Origin: Defluviitaleaceae bacterium
Lineage (GTDB): Bacteria > Bacillota > Clostridia > Lachnospirales > WQUN01
Assembly (NCBI GenBank): GCA_009788085.1
Contig: WQSB01000008.1
Coordinates: forward strand, 1 to 35,528
Length of the DNA stretch: 35,528 bases
Reading direction: 5' to 3'
Shown: positions 1-10,083 of the stretch, piece by piece
Layout of the letters: each line of letters opens with the position of its first letter
Position numbering within the stretch: the first letter of the stretch is position 1
Translations under genes and position numbers: made by a program
The notes under the pieces: generated by a model
Seen by the model: only the letters and a program-made list of their open reading frames with translations
Told to the model about the DNA's origin: nothing
Databases searched by the model: none

Positions 1-102
1 GCTGAGCGCACGTAGCGTTTTGCGAAGCAAAATGCAGGGAGCGAAGCGTCTTGCCGCGCAAGCACGAGACGAAAATTACAGTTGCGCAAGAAGCCTATTT
101 GA

Positions 103-564
103 TTAAGAGGCAGTGACTTGAAAATTTTTTAATACGCCGTTTTCGTAATTAAACTTTGCAGAAAATACCCCTTCATATTCATTCATCCATTTAAAAAAAT
201 AGTAATCCCCCTCGTGCATTTGCAAGCTATCTATTTTGTCTTTGTCCACCCAAGCTAAGTCACCTTCGTTGCATGATGTTATTTCTCCGGTAAAATCTGT
301 TGCGGTGAATAAAAAAACATACCAATCTTCTTCTTGGCTAAAATTAGGAAAAGTTAAAATTCCCCTTAATTTAGGGTTTTTAATTATCAGGCCGCTTTCT
401 TCAAAGACTTCTCTTACCACACAATCCTCAGGTGATTCCCCGGCTTCAAACTTACCGCCCAGCCCAACCCACAGCCCCTTGTGCATATCATTTTCCTTTT
501 TTGTTCTGTGCAACATAAGATATTGATTATCTCTTTCAATATAACAAAGCGTGCCTAGTTTCAT
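103..564 (-). CDS. Nudix hydrolase (MutT/8-oxo-dGTP diphosphatase-like)
   Basis: ORF contains a Nudix box: GKFEAGESPEDCVVREVFEESGL (GX5EX7REUXEEXGU pattern). Confidence 0.93.
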   Translation of the reverse strand: MKLGTLCYIERDNQYLMLHRTKKENDMHKGLWVGLGGKFEAGESPEDCVVREVFEESGLIIKNPKLRGILTFPNFSQEEDWYVFLFTATDFTGEITSCNEGDLAWVDKDKIDSLQMHEGDYYFFKWMNEYEGVFSAKFNYENGVLKNFQVTAS

Positions 565-594
565 TAAAAGCTTTCCCCTTTACAAAATTATTTT

Positions 595-1599
595 TTATTT
601 TTTCAGCGCGTACACCACGCCCAGAATAACCCCGCCAAGCAACCCGCCGAGATGGGCGAAGTTGTCGATGCCGGTGGTGGAGAAGCCGACGGCGATGCCA
701 ATTCCGATGTAAATGAACATAAAGAACCAATTGAGGGACTCAATTGTGCGTTTTGTGATACGGGTGTAGGCAAAGAGCGCGCCGACGAGGCCGTAAATCG
801 CGCCGGAGGCCCCGGCGGCGTAGGCTTGTGACAGAAACAAGCTGGCCAGCGAGCCAAGCAACCCGGATAAAAAATAAATCGCGATAAAAGCAGAGCGTCC
901 AAAGTATCGCTCCATGCGGGAGCCAAAGACTATCAGCCCAAAAGCATTTGCCGCAAAGTGAGCCACGCCAAAATGCACAAACATCGCGGTAAAGAGCCGG
1001 AACCACTCGCCATGCTCGTGAACTAAGTAGGGCACAATTGCCCCAAAGCGCATGGGAATCAAAAAATCCCCCGGATATCCGGCAAGGTACATAAGCCCCA
1101 AAATAAGGGCGTTAATTCCAATCAAAATATATGTGATTACAGGATGGCGATATTTTGCCCTCAGATGTTCAATGGGAGCAATGGCTTTTGATGTGTTGCA
1201 GGCTTGGGCTATTAGGCTCTGCAAATCAAAAACTTTCCGGGGCTGGCCCTTTGGCGCAGATACTTCCCCCGTGGAAAGGTCCACATGCCAGAAAACACTG
1301 TATACCGGCTGGCCATAGTAGGGGGCTCCACCCTCAAAGTCCGGTTTTTCGCCGCCAGCCAGTACATATATGTTTGCTACTTGCTTTACTCTGTCAAGCA
1401 AACCTTCCGCGTTCTTGCGCACTTGGGCGTCGTGGTGTTGCAAAGCTGACCAATCTATTTGGGTTGTGTCCAGTACGTTAAGGATTATCAGCGTGGTCAT
1501 TTCGACTTTTTGTGCCGTCCAGTGAGTGCCGTCACCTGATATTTGATATTCCTGATTCGCCACCAAGGTATAAAGGCGCGTGGAAAACTGAGCAAACAT
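595..1599 (-). CDS. Rhomboid family intramembrane serine protease with N-terminal soluble extension
   Basis: Multi-TM C-terminal half with catalytic GASGAIYGLVGAL (GxSx) and HLGGLLGG; HFGVAHFAANAFGL motif in an earlier TM. Confidence 0.92.
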   Translation of the reverse strand: MFAQFSTRLYTLVANQEYQISGDGTHWTAQKVEMTTLIILNVLDTTQIDWSALQHHDAQVRKNAEGLLDRVKQVANIYVLAGGEKPDFEGGAPYYGQPVYSVFWHVDLSTGEVSAPKGQPRKVFDLQSLIAQACNTSKAIAPIEHLRAKYRHPVITYILIGINALILGLMYLAGYPGDFLIPMRFGAIVPYLVHEHGEWFRLFTAMFVHFGVAHFAANAFGLIVFGSRMERYFGRSAFIAIYFLSGLLGSLASLFLSQAYAAGASGAIYGLVGALFAYTRITKRTIESLNWFFMFIYIGIGIAVGFSTTGIDNFAHLGGLLGGVILGVVYALKK

Positions 1600-1618
1600 A
1601 GGCGTCTCTCATTTCTTG

Positions 1619-1627
1619 TGATATAAT
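1619..1627 (+). promoter_or_regulatory. Putative extended -10 element (TGATATAAT) for the membrane operon
   Basis: TGN-TATAAT match in the divergent intergenic region between 1599 and 1704; no clear -35. Confidence 0.35.
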
Positions 1628-1703
1628 CTTAGTATAACACCGATTGCGTGCTTCGTGTTGCCAACTAGAGCGATTTCGGTCTCGAAGCCGGAAGGATGAC
1701 GTT

Positions 1704-2651
1704 ATGCTAAAGGAATTCGCACCGATGAACGCCGCAGAGCTTTTCGACAGAGCCATAGATGTGTATAAAAAATCCTTCTGGAGGCAGCTTGCGTTTGCCG
1801 CCATTGTTGGCGTTCTTGCCTTTGCAGGTTTGATTTTTCTGGGAATAATTTTGGCCTTCGTTCTGACATTTGTATTTGCGGTGGTGCCCGTCACCGGTGG
1901 AAACTCAGCCGCTTTCCTCTCGTTCATTATTATGGTTCTGGTTCTTGCCCCGTTGCTTTTGCTGTGGCAGGCAGCTTCCTCCACAGGGCATATTATACTG
2001 GCCAAGCAGGCTTTCTACGGCCACACGGTTAAATTCCATCTCCAAGGGATTGCACGTATAGCTTGGAGGGTTTTTACCGTTCTGTTGGCCCAGACTTTGA
2101 TTATATTGCCCTTTATTATTGTGCTGTTTGGTCTGGTTTCTTTGCTTTTCCCTGTATGGGATGAGCTTATTTTTATGCCTTGGGATGTTTTCCCGTGGGT
2201 GTCTGTGCTAATTTTTGTAGGACTGATTGCTTTTGGATATCTTGCCCTTACTAATGTTTTTGCCCTATCTTTAACCGTGGCCATTTTTGAGGAAAAGCAT
2301 TTTTTCTCCGCCATAAAACAGGGCTGGTGGCTTATTAAGGGCGAATTCTGGAGAATTTTGGGCGTTAGGGCCATGTGGTACTTGATGATTTTTGCCGCAT
2401 CATTTGCCCTGCAAGGCATGTTTATCTTGGCCAGGGACGCCATGGCTGTGTTTTCCGAAACAACCGGCTTCGCCATGTTTGGGTTTGGCCTTTTGCTTGG
2501 ATTGTTTTCTTCGATTGCTTCAATTTTTGCAACCTTCGCCCTCACGCCGCTGGACGGAATTTTGCAAACCGTAATTTATTTCAACCAGCGTATCAAAAAG
2601 GACGGCCTTGACATCGAAATCGTCTTGGAAAAATTGCAGGTGCGTTCATGA
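1704..2651 (+). CDS. Multi-pass membrane protein, first gene of the MoxR/DUF58 operon
   Basis: Long ORF (listed from 1644); ATG at 1704 (MLKEFAPMNAAELFDRAIDVYKKSFW) is the preferred start. About six hydrophobic segments; ATGA overlap with next gene. Confidence 0.75.
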   Translation: MLKEFAPMNAAELFDRAIDVYKKSFWRQLAFAAIVGVLAFAGLIFLGIILAFVLTFVFAVVPVTGGNSAAFLSFIIMVLVLAPLLLLWQAASSTGHIILAKQAFYGHTVKFHLQGIARIAWRVFTVLLAQTLIILPFIIVLFGLVSLLFPVWDELIFMPWDVFPWVSVLIFVGLIAFGYLALTNVFALSLTVAIFEEKHFFSAIKQGWWLIKGEFWRILGVRAMWYLMIFAASFALQGMFILARDAMAVFSETTGFAMFGFGLLLGLFSSIASIFATFALTPLDGILQTVIYFNQRIKKDGLDIEIVLEKLQVRS

Positions 2652-3289
2652 ATTTTGACGACGCTCTCTACGAGGTGCTGCAAACCTCGCGTTATGACAG
2701 GCTTACCGGGCGAAGCGTGGATTTTCGCCAAGTGTTTATGGAATGGCTGGAACGGGCGTTGGTGTGGCTCTTAAGCCGGCTTAACTTCGCCTTTCCCGAA
2801 GGCTCGGAGATAAACACGGGCGTGGTGGCCACGGTTTTTGTAGTTGTGGGCGCGCTGATTGTGGGTGTGGCGGGAGTCCTACTGGCGCGGACTTTTCTGC
2901 GCTCGAGGGTGGTTGAGGAGTACGACCTGCACGATATCTTTGAAGAGCTTGCAGATAAAAAATACACTGTTGCCGACCTGCTTAACCTTAGTAAAAACGC
3001 CGAAAACAGACGGCTTGCGGTGAGGTTCAAATACATCGCGACCTTGCTTGCCCTAAACGAAAGGCAAACAATCCGCATCAAACCCTCCGCCACAAACTCT
3101 ATTATTTTAAAACAAATCAAGGCCTCCACGCCGGGTTTGGTCGCATCTTTTATTGTGGTTGCGGAGGTTTTTCACCGGTCGTGGTTCGGGTATAAAAATA
3201 TCACAGACGAAATGTTTGAAAAATTTATTTCCGCCACGGACACGCTGGTGTCAGGGCCTCCGTTGAAAAGAGGTGGCGAACATGCGTAA
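2648..3289 (+). CDS. DUF4129-type membrane protein
   Basis: Single TM plus soluble C-terminal region; position in MoxR/DUF58/DUF4350 operon. Confidence 0.7.
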   Translation: MNFDDALYEVLQTSRYDRLTGRSVDFRQVFMEWLERALVWLLSRLNFAFPEGSEINTGVVATVFVVVGALIVGVAGVLLARTFLRSRVVEEYDLHDIFEELADKKYTVADLLNLSKNAENRRLAVRFKYIATLLALNERQTIRIKPSATNSIILKQIKASTPGLVASFIVVAEVFHRSWFGYKNITDEMFEKFISATDTLVSGPPLKRGGEHA

Positions 3290-4052
3290 GCGAAGCCGGA
3301 TTCCTCTGATGCTGATTGTATTTGCCGCCGCCGCGCTGATTTTTTTTCTGGGGCGGGGATATGGCGGGCCGGCGTATGTGGTTTCCACCACGGACGAGTA
3401 CGGGGTCAGTCTGCTGTTTGACACCTTGCGGCATATGGATTATCAGGTGAGTGTGGGTAATCGTCCGGTGGACAGACAGACTGATATTTGGGCTGTTTCC
3501 GTTATTATCCAGCCCTCAATTATCGTAAATGATGCAATGGCCAAGGAGATGCTGTACTGGGTCAGCCGTGGCGGGAGGCTGATATTTCTGCAAAACCGCA
3601 TAGCTACGGTTATTGATTCCGCTATCATTACTGGAGACTTGGCGGTTTATGTACGGCTGCTTGGAAATTTTGACGGCTTTACCCTTTATCAGGTGGGAAA
3701 CGGCGAGGTGCTAACAGGCCGCGCTCTTCCCCTCTCGAATCAGCGTTTAATGAACGACCCCGCCCCCGGGGGGATAATCCATTCCGTGTTGGAACGCTGG
3801 AACGCCGACAGAATTACCTTTGCCGAGTATTATCACGGCTTTCAGTTGACGGAAAATTTCATCGGCAGTCTGCCGCTAATTGTGCGGCTGATTCTGCTGC
3901 AAATGCTAATTGTGGCTGTGATGATGGTTTGGTTTTTGGGTAAACGCTTCGGCAACCCCATTCCCTATTACGAGGAGACCGAGCGGGAAGAAAATGAATA
4001 TGTACGCGCTTTGGCGCGCTTATATATGAAGATAAAAAGGAGACGGTCATAG
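3273..4052 (+). CDS. DUF4350 domain-containing protein
   Basis: N-terminal TM followed by YGVSLLFDTLRHMDYQVSV..., C-terminal TM; operon context. Start may be the ATG at 3282. Confidence 0.75.
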   Translation: MANMRKRSRIPLMLIVFAAAALIFFLGRGYGGPAYVVSTTDEYGVSLLFDTLRHMDYQVSVGNRPVDRQTDIWAVSVIIQPSIIVNDAMAKEMLYWVSRGGRLIFLQNRIATVIDSAIITGDLAVYVRLLGNFDGFTLYQVGNGEVLTGRALPLSNQRLMNDPAPGGIIHSVLERWNADRITFAEYYHGFQLTENFIGSLPLIVRLILLQMLIVAVMMVWFLGKRFGNPIPYYEETEREENEYVRALARLYMKIKRRRS

Positions 4053-5044
4053 TGCTGAAAAACATCGCTGACATTTTAAAGGAAAGACTTAACAGCCGCG
4101 TTTTAAACCAAGAAAACCTTACGGAGCTGGCTATTACAGCCATGTTCGCCGGAGGGCATGTGCTTATCGAGGGCGTTCCGGGGCTGGCAAAAACCCTATG
4201 GGCGCGGTCGCTGGCTCAGCTTCTTAGCGTGGAGTGCAAGCGGGTGCAATTTACTTCCGATTTAATGCCGTCTGACATTTTGGGCACAAAGGTGTTTAAT
4301 CAGCATTCGGGGACGTTTGAGCTACGCAAAGGGCCGTTGTTTACCCGGCTGTTCCTTGCGGATGAAATTAACCGTACCCCTCCCAAGACTCAATCGGCCC
4401 TTCTGGAGGTCATGGAGGAACGCTCAATCACAATCGACGGGATTACGCACACTATGGAGGAGCCGTTTTTCGTAATGGCCACGCAAAACCCCATCGAATA
4501 CGAGGGCACATATCCCCTGCCCGAGGCTTTGACCGACCGTTTCATGATGAAATTACTAATCACCTATCCCGGCGTGGCGGCGGAAAAGCAGATTTTACAG
4601 ATGTACGCCACCTACGGTGGGCATAGCCGGGAACATGCGGAGGACGGTCTCACATACGACCCGAAGCCGGAAGGGCTATCCGCATTAGAAAATCTTTCTC
4701 CCGTCTGCGGGGCGGCGGAAATCGCCGGGGCCAAGGAGGAAATCAAAGCCGTTACCGTGGAGGACGGGGTTCTCAACTATATCGTAAGCGTGGTGGAAAC
4801 CACCCGGCGTGTGGGTGCGGTGCAATTTGGGGCGAGCCCGAGGGGCAGTGTGGCTCTTCTGCTGGCGGGCAAGGCCTACGCCGCGATTCAAGGGCGGGAC
4901 TATGTCATTCCCGACGATATTCACACCCTCGCGCTTCCGGTTCTGCGCCATAGAATTTTGCTGAAGCCCGAAGCGGAAATCGAGGGCATTACCCCCGACC
5001 AAGTAATCGAAAGCATTTTATCCCAGGTGAAAGCCCCGAGGTAA
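4052..5044 (+). CDS. MoxR family AAA+ ATPase
   Basis: GVPGLAKTLWARSLA Walker A variant, LADEINRTPPKTQSALLEVMEE Walker B, ATQNPIEYEGTYPLPEALTDRF. GTG start overlapping previous TAG. Confidence 0.95.
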   Translation: MLKNIADILKERLNSRVLNQENLTELAITAMFAGGHVLIEGVPGLAKTLWARSLAQLLSVECKRVQFTSDLMPSDILGTKVFNQHSGTFELRKGPLFTRLFLADEINRTPPKTQSALLEVMEERSITIDGITHTMEEPFFVMATQNPIEYEGTYPLPEALTDRFMMKLLITYPGVAAEKQILQMYATYGGHSREHAEDGLTYDPKPEGLSALENLSPVCGAAEIAGAKEEIKAVTVEDGVLNYIVSVVETTRRVGAVQFGASPRGSVALLLAGKAYAAIQGRDYVIPDDIHTLALPVLRHRILLKPEAEIEGITPDQVIESILSQVKAPR

Positions 5045-5051
5045 GCCGCCG

Positions 5052-6362
5052 ATGAGCGTTACGAAAAACTATGTACTCTTGACCGCACTGGGCGGGATAA
5101 TCACCCTTGCGACGTGGCCTCTGGGCTTTCACGGGCTTATGTTTCTGTTTTGGAACGTGCTTCTGCTGGGGCTTCTTTTGCTGGACATGATTATGACACC
5201 CGGAAAGAAGCTTTTATCAGTCCGCCGGCAAGACAAGGAAGCGACTTTGTACTTCAAGGCGGAAAACAGCGTAGCGTTTTATATAAAAAACAGCTCGCGC
5301 TATGTGCTGCTGATTGAAGGGAAAGACGAGTTGCACAGACATTTCCGCATAGTTGCCGGCGATTTGCTAAACCGCGCGGTAAAACCCCGCGCCGAGCGGA
5401 TTTTTGAATACACCACCATTCCCGCCAAGAGGGGTAGCTTTGGCATTAAAAACATTTATTTGCGCTGGCAGGGTTTGCTGGGACTGTGTGTAAAGCACGC
5501 CACTTACCTCTGTCCGGCCGAGTTTAAGGTATATCCCAATGTGCGTGATTTAAGCAAATACCGGCTGATGGTGCAAAAAAGCCGCCTGCTTCCGTTAGGC
5601 GATAAAAGCATCCGACACTATGGCCTAGGCGCGGAGTTTGAAAGCCAACGCGCCTATGTAGAGGGCGACGATTACCGAAAAATCAACTGGTTGTCCACCG
5701 CCCGGGAAAACAGGTTGATTGTAAACCAGTTCCAAATCGAGCGAAACCAGCCCGTGTTTATTTTGCTGGACATCGGCCGGCCCATGAGTTATTCGGTTAA
5801 GGGCTTCAAAAAGCTGGATTACGCCATCAACGCGGCACTGATTTTGGGCGATATTGTAAACCAGCAGGGCGACAAAACCGGACTGATGGTCTTTGACTCG
5901 CAGGTGCGGGCGTTTATTGCTCCGGGGCAGGGAGCGGGCCATAAAAACCAGCTGATGGAGACGCTTTATCATGTGGCCGACAACCGCTCCACCGCAGATT
6001 ATGAGGGCGCGTTCCGCTCCCTTTGCGAGAAACAAAAACGGCGAAGTCTTGTTTTCATTTTTACGGATTTTGAAATCCTAGAAGAAGCGCAGAATTTAAT
6101 CGCGCATATGAAGCTGTTAAAAAAACGGCATTTGCCCATCGTCGTTTTCATGCGCAACGAAAATCTTGACGCGATGGCAGAGCAGCCCGTTTACAAGGAA
6201 TTTGACCGCGTCCTCCGCGACACTGCCCGGGAATTTCAAGACGAGCGGCGCGATATTTTCAGGACTTTACACGCCATGGGCATTCCCAATGTGGAAAGCA
6301 CAGCGGAAAATTTTGCCGTAGAGGCTGTCAACCGGTATATGCAGCTAAGGAGGAACGGTTAA
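5052..6362 (+). CDS. DUF58 domain-containing protein
   Basis: GAEFESQRAYVEGDDYRKINWLSTARENRLIVNQFQIERNQPVFILLDIGRPM is a typical DUF58 core; directly downstream of MoxR. Confidence 0.93.
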   Translation: MSVTKNYVLLTALGGIITLATWPLGFHGLMFLFWNVLLLGLLLLDMIMTPGKKLLSVRRQDKEATLYFKAENSVAFYIKNSSRYVLLIEGKDELHRHFRIVAGDLLNRAVKPRAERIFEYTTIPAKRGSFGIKNIYLRWQGLLGLCVKHATYLCPAEFKVYPNVRDLSKYRLMVQKSRLLPLGDKSIRHYGLGAEFESQRAYVEGDDYRKINWLSTARENRLIVNQFQIERNQPVFILLDIGRPMSYSVKGFKKLDYAINAALILGDIVNQQGDKTGLMVFDSQVRAFIAPGQGAGHKNQLMETLYHVADNRSTADYEGAFRSLCEKQKRRSLVFIFTDFEILEEAQNLIAHMKLLKKRHLPIVVFMRNENLDAMAEQPVYKEFDRVLRDTAREFQDERRDIFRTLHAMGIPNVESTAENFAVEAVNRYMQLRRNG

Positions 6363-6390
6363 TGAAGAAACTTGGAAGAAGGTGTCTTTT

Positions 6391-7044
6391 ATGAAATTTG
6401 CCACCATTATCACCCCGGCTAATATAGAGGTTGAATACCGTCTTGCGGGGGCCGGGTCGCGGCTGGCGGCGTTTCTGATTGATTTTATTTTGCAGATGCT
6501 GGCGATTTTGCTGATTGCGTGGGTGGTTTTGCGCGTAACAGAAAGATTCGAGGGCACGGTTTTGGCCTTTATTATCGTTACAGGATTTGTTATTCATTTC
6601 GGGTATTTTATTGTGTGTGAGCTTACGATGAACGGTCAAAGCATCGGCAAGCGAGTGTTCGGCCTGCGGGTAATCCGTGACAACGGCCAGCCCATTGAAT
6701 TCACTCAATCATTGGTGCGCGGGCTGATTCGTTCTTCCGTGGACATGATGTATGTGGGGTTGTTTACGATTTTGTTTTCCAAAAATCATAAACGGCTGGG
6801 AGACATGGCCGCCGGAACCATTGTTATCAGCGAAAAACATGCCAGCCCCCGTGAACCGTCGCTTTTTGGCCCGCAGTATCAGTGGCCAGCCGATTTTCCG
6901 GACTCACTGGCCCTCTCCGTCGAGGAGCGAAATCTAGTAGAGGAATGGCTGCGCCGCAAAGATGACTTGCCCGATGTGGGGGTTGAAATTGGCCGAAAAT
7001 TCAGGGAGTATTTTAAGAGTAAAGGCGAGGAGCAAACAATATGA
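6391..7044 (+). CDS. RDD family membrane protein
   Basis: AGAGSRLAAFLIDFILQ...GQSIGKRVFGLRVIRDNG...HKRLGDMAAGTIVI. Confidence 0.92.
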   Translation: MKFATIITPANIEVEYRLAGAGSRLAAFLIDFILQMLAILLIAWVVLRVTERFEGTVLAFIIVTGFVIHFGYFIVCELTMNGQSIGKRVFGLRVIRDNGQPIEFTQSLVRGLIRSSVDMMYVGLFTILFSKNHKRLGDMAAGTIVISEKHASPREPSLFGPQYQWPADFPDSLALSVEERNLVEEWLRRKDDLPDVGVEIGRKFREYFKSKGEEQTI

Positions 7045-8081
7045 AGCCTCTTGAAACCGAACGTCTGATTTTGAGAAAATTCCAAGAAAGCGATTTTGAA
7101 GCGGTACACAGCTACGCCGCCGACCGCGAAAACTGTATTTACATGTTTTGGGGGCCAAACAGCGAAGATGAAACCCGCGAGTTTATAAAAATGGTCATGT
7201 CCAATGCTTCGCAAAGCCCAATAAAACATTATTCATACGCGATTACATTAAAAAGCACGGGGGAATTAATCGGCGGGTGCGATTTGCCCCTCAGCGGCGA
7301 TAAAGAGGCCGAAATAGGCTGGCTTATTAACCGAAATTTCTGGCGGCAGGGTTATGCCGCCGAAGCGGCGCGGGCACTGTTGACATTGGGCTTTGAAGAA
7401 TTAAACCTTCACCGCATTTTTGCCAAATGCGACGCAGAAAACATCGCCTCAAGCCGCCTGATGGAGAAAATAGGAATGCGGGGCGAGGGCTTGCTTTTTG
7501 ATGTCCGCCCGCCCCACAAAAATTCATCCCGCCCACACAGTGACGAGTTGCTCTACGCCATTGTCAAGGACGAATGGGAAATTCAAAAGGAAATCGCCTA
7601 TTACAACACTCTCCCCTATGAATTCAACGGCTTCATAGAAGTCCCCGCTCTTTCTGGTGGAGGAATTTTTCTGGTTTGCACAAAAAAATCCCCGGCTAAC
7701 CCGGAGAAAAAATACGTACCCGAATACCGTTTTGCCATATGCAAGGGAGGTGAAAAAATCGGCGATATTACTCTGCGCATAGGCTATGGCGGCGGCATCT
7801 ACAACAGTAACCTATATTACGGCGGCAACATAGGATATGGCGTTGACGAAGCTTACCGGGGCAACGGATACGCCTCTTTAGCGTGCAGCCTGCTTGCGCC
7901 CGTGGCTAAAGCTCACGGCATTACCAAGGTACTTATCACCAATCATATAAACAATAACGCATCCCGGCGGGTTTGTGAAAAACTAAACGCCCAATTAATA
8001 CGCGAAGTCCGCCTACCCGAATGGACGGACCTATACAAGGAAGGTCAACGCTTCGTCAATATTTTCGAATGGAATATTTAA
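7041..8081 (+). CDS. Tandem-domain GNAT N-acetyltransferase
   Basis: Two GNAT-like modules: ETERLILRKFQESDFEAVHSY...GWLINRNFWRQGYAAEAARALL, and a second with GYGVDEAYRGNGYASLACSLL...NHINNNASRRVCEKL. Confidence 0.88.
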   Translation: MKPLETERLILRKFQESDFEAVHSYAADRENCIYMFWGPNSEDETREFIKMVMSNASQSPIKHYSYAITLKSTGELIGGCDLPLSGDKEAEIGWLINRNFWRQGYAAEAARALLTLGFEELNLHRIFAKCDAENIASSRLMEKIGMRGEGLLFDVRPPHKNSSRPHSDELLYAIVKDEWEIQKEIAYYNTLPYEFNGFIEVPALSGGGIFLVCTKKSPANPEKKYVPEYRFAICKGGEKIGDITLRIGYGGGIYNSNLYYGGNIGYGVDEAYRGNGYASLACSLLAPVAKAHGITKVLITNHINNNASRRVCEKLNAQLIREVRLPEWTDLYKEGQRFVNIFEWNI

Positions 8082-8101
8082 AATATGAGAGGAGCAACAA
8101 A

Positions 8102-8680
8102 ATGAAAATCCTGGCAATCAACGGAAGCCCGCGCCCGAAAGGGAACACAGCGGCAATGCTTAACACGGTGCTGGACGTGTTAAAAAACGGCGGCGCAGAA
8201 ACGGAGCTTTACCAAGCGGGGGGACGCGCCGTACACGGCTGTCTGGACTGCGGAAAATGCATCAAGACTCCCGGCTGCTGCGTCACCGACGACTGGATTA
8301 ACGAGCTGTATCCAAAAATGAAAGAAGCCGACGCAATCATCATCGGCTCACCCACCTACTTCGCCGACCTCACCCCGGAAACAAAGGCTGTTATCGACCG
8401 TTGCGGATATATGTCCCGGCGGGACGGCTTCGCGTTTTCTCGCAAAATCGGGTCGGCGGTAAGCGCGGTACGCCGTGCGGGCGGCATTTTCACGCTGGAT
8501 TCCATTCAGCATTTCTTCCTTATTAATGACATGGTCGTGCCGGGCAGCTCTTATTGGAACATGAGCCTAGCCAAACACGAGGGAGACTTCGCCAAGGATA
8601 AAGAAGGCCAAGACACAATGATACGACTTGGCGAGAATATACTTTGGTTGGTAAAATTAATAAAAAAAATTGCTCTATAG
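8102..8680 (+). CDS. Flavodoxin family protein / NADPH-dependent FMN reductase-like
   Basis: MKILAINGSPRPKGNTAAML, CxxCxxCxxxxxCC-like iron-sulfur/thiol segment, GSPTYFADLTPETKAVIDR. RBS GAGAGGAG upstream of ATG 8102. Confidence 0.9.
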   Translation: MKILAINGSPRPKGNTAAMLNTVLDVLKNGGAETELYQAGGRAVHGCLDCGKCIKTPGCCVTDDWINELYPKMKEADAIIIGSPTYFADLTPETKAVIDRCGYMSRRDGFAFSRKIGSAVSAVRRAGGIFTLDSIQHFFLINDMVVPGSSYWNMSLAKHEGDFAKDKEGQDTMIRLGENILWLVKLIKKIAL

Positions 8681-8727
8681 CAATTATTCTGGTAATCTTA
8701 AACAAAGACACAAACGGGAGGAATTGC

Positions 8728-10059
8728 ATGTTGCTGGTGTACAACGGAAGACTAATAACCCGCGGAGAAGAAAACCGTTTAATCGAAAACGGATGCGTGG
8801 CAATCGAAAACGGGCTTATAAAAGATGTGGGTGAAACCACTCATCTGCGCAAACTTTATCCGGACGCCGAAGCCATCGACGCCAAGGGCGGCCTTATTAT
8901 GCCGGGGCTGATTAATGCGCACAATCACATCTATAGTGCCTTTGCCAGAGGAATGTCCATCAATGGATATTCGCCGCAAAACTTTTTGGAAATTCTCGAC
9001 GGGCTGTGGTGGAACATCGACCGTCACATGAACCTAGAGGATACTTATTGGAGCGCGATGGCAACCTATCTCGCTTGCATTAAAAACGGATGCACAACTG
9101 TGTTTGACCATCACGCAAGCTATGGCGGCATTCGAGAAAGCTTATTTGCCATTGCGAAAGCGGCAAAGGAGCTTGGAGTGCGCACAAGCCTTTGTTACGA
9201 AGTTTCCGACCGGGACGGCGAAGCCAAAATGAAAGAAGCCGTGGCGGAAAACGTTGAATTCATTCGCCATTGCGCCTCCGACGATACGGACATGCTCAAG
9301 GGAATGATGGGACTGCACGCATCGTTTACCCTTTCCGACGATACACTCACCCTTTGCCGCGAGCAAACACCCGAGAACATCGGCTTTCACATACATGTGG
9401 CCGAGGGAATGGCCGACGTATACGACAGCCTGAAAAAATATGGCAAACGGGTAATCAACCGCCTATATGACCACGACCTGCTGGGCCCGCAAACGGTTAC
9501 GGGGCATTGCATCCACGTAAACGGAATAGAGATGGACATTATAAAAGAAACCTCCACCATGGTTGTACACAATCCGCAGTCCAATATGGGCAATGCCGTG
9601 GGTATCCCGCCATGTATGGAAATGATGAAACGCGGAATTCTGCTGGGCCTTGGCACGGACGGTTTCACACAGGATATGTTTGAATCGGAAAAGGTTGCAA
9701 ATGTAATCCACAAGCATGTGCTGTGCGACCCGAACGCCGCATGGGGCGAAGTCCCGCAGATGCTGTTTACAAACAACGCATTAATTGCCAACCGCAGCTT
9801 TGGCACAAAGCTTGGTACGCTGGAGCCGGGTGCGGCGGCGGATATTATCGTATGCGATTACGACCCGCCCACCCCCATTACCGCCGGCAATTGCGACGGG
9901 CATATAGTCTTTGGCCTATGTGGGCGCGATGTTGTTACCACGATTATCAACGGCGTGGTCAAAATGAAAGACCGTGAATTAATAGGCATAGACGAAGCGG
10001 CTATTATGGCAAAATGCCGCGAGCAATCGGCCGCTCTAGCCAAACGGATAAATTCATAA
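8728..10059 (+). CDS. ssnA: Putative aminohydrolase SsnA
   Basis: Amidohydrolase motifs (PGLINAHNHIYSAFARGM, HVAEG, GLGTDGF), SsnA-type FLEILDGLWWNIDRHMNLED; adjacent to ygfK. RBS GGGAGG before ATG 8728. Confidence 0.9.
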   Translation: MLLVYNGRLITRGEENRLIENGCVAIENGLIKDVGETTHLRKLYPDAEAIDAKGGLIMPGLINAHNHIYSAFARGMSINGYSPQNFLEILDGLWWNIDRHMNLEDTYWSAMATYLACIKNGCTTVFDHHASYGGIRESLFAIAKAAKELGVRTSLCYEVSDRDGEAKMKEAVAENVEFIRHCASDDTDMLKGMMGLHASFTLSDDTLTLCREQTPENIGFHIHVAEGMADVYDSLKKYGKRVINRLYDHDLLGPQTVTGHCIHVNGIEMDIIKETSTMVVHNPQSNMGNAVGIPPCMEMMKRGILLGLGTDGFTQDMFESEKVANVIHKHVLCDPNAAWGEVPQMLFTNNALIANRSFGTKLGTLEPGAAADIIVCDYDPPTPITAGNCDGHIVFGLCGRDVVTTIINGVVKMKDRELIGIDEAAIMAKCREQSAALAKRINS

Positions 10060-10083
10060 AATAGGTATAAGGAGGCGTTCGAC

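Noticed and set aside
603-1481. Several alternative ORFs overlapping the rhomboid gene on both strands (603-926, 740-1006, 1052-1318, 1155-1481)
   Set aside because: Shadow ORFs opposite or out of frame with a clear rhomboid CDS; translations show no domain pattern.
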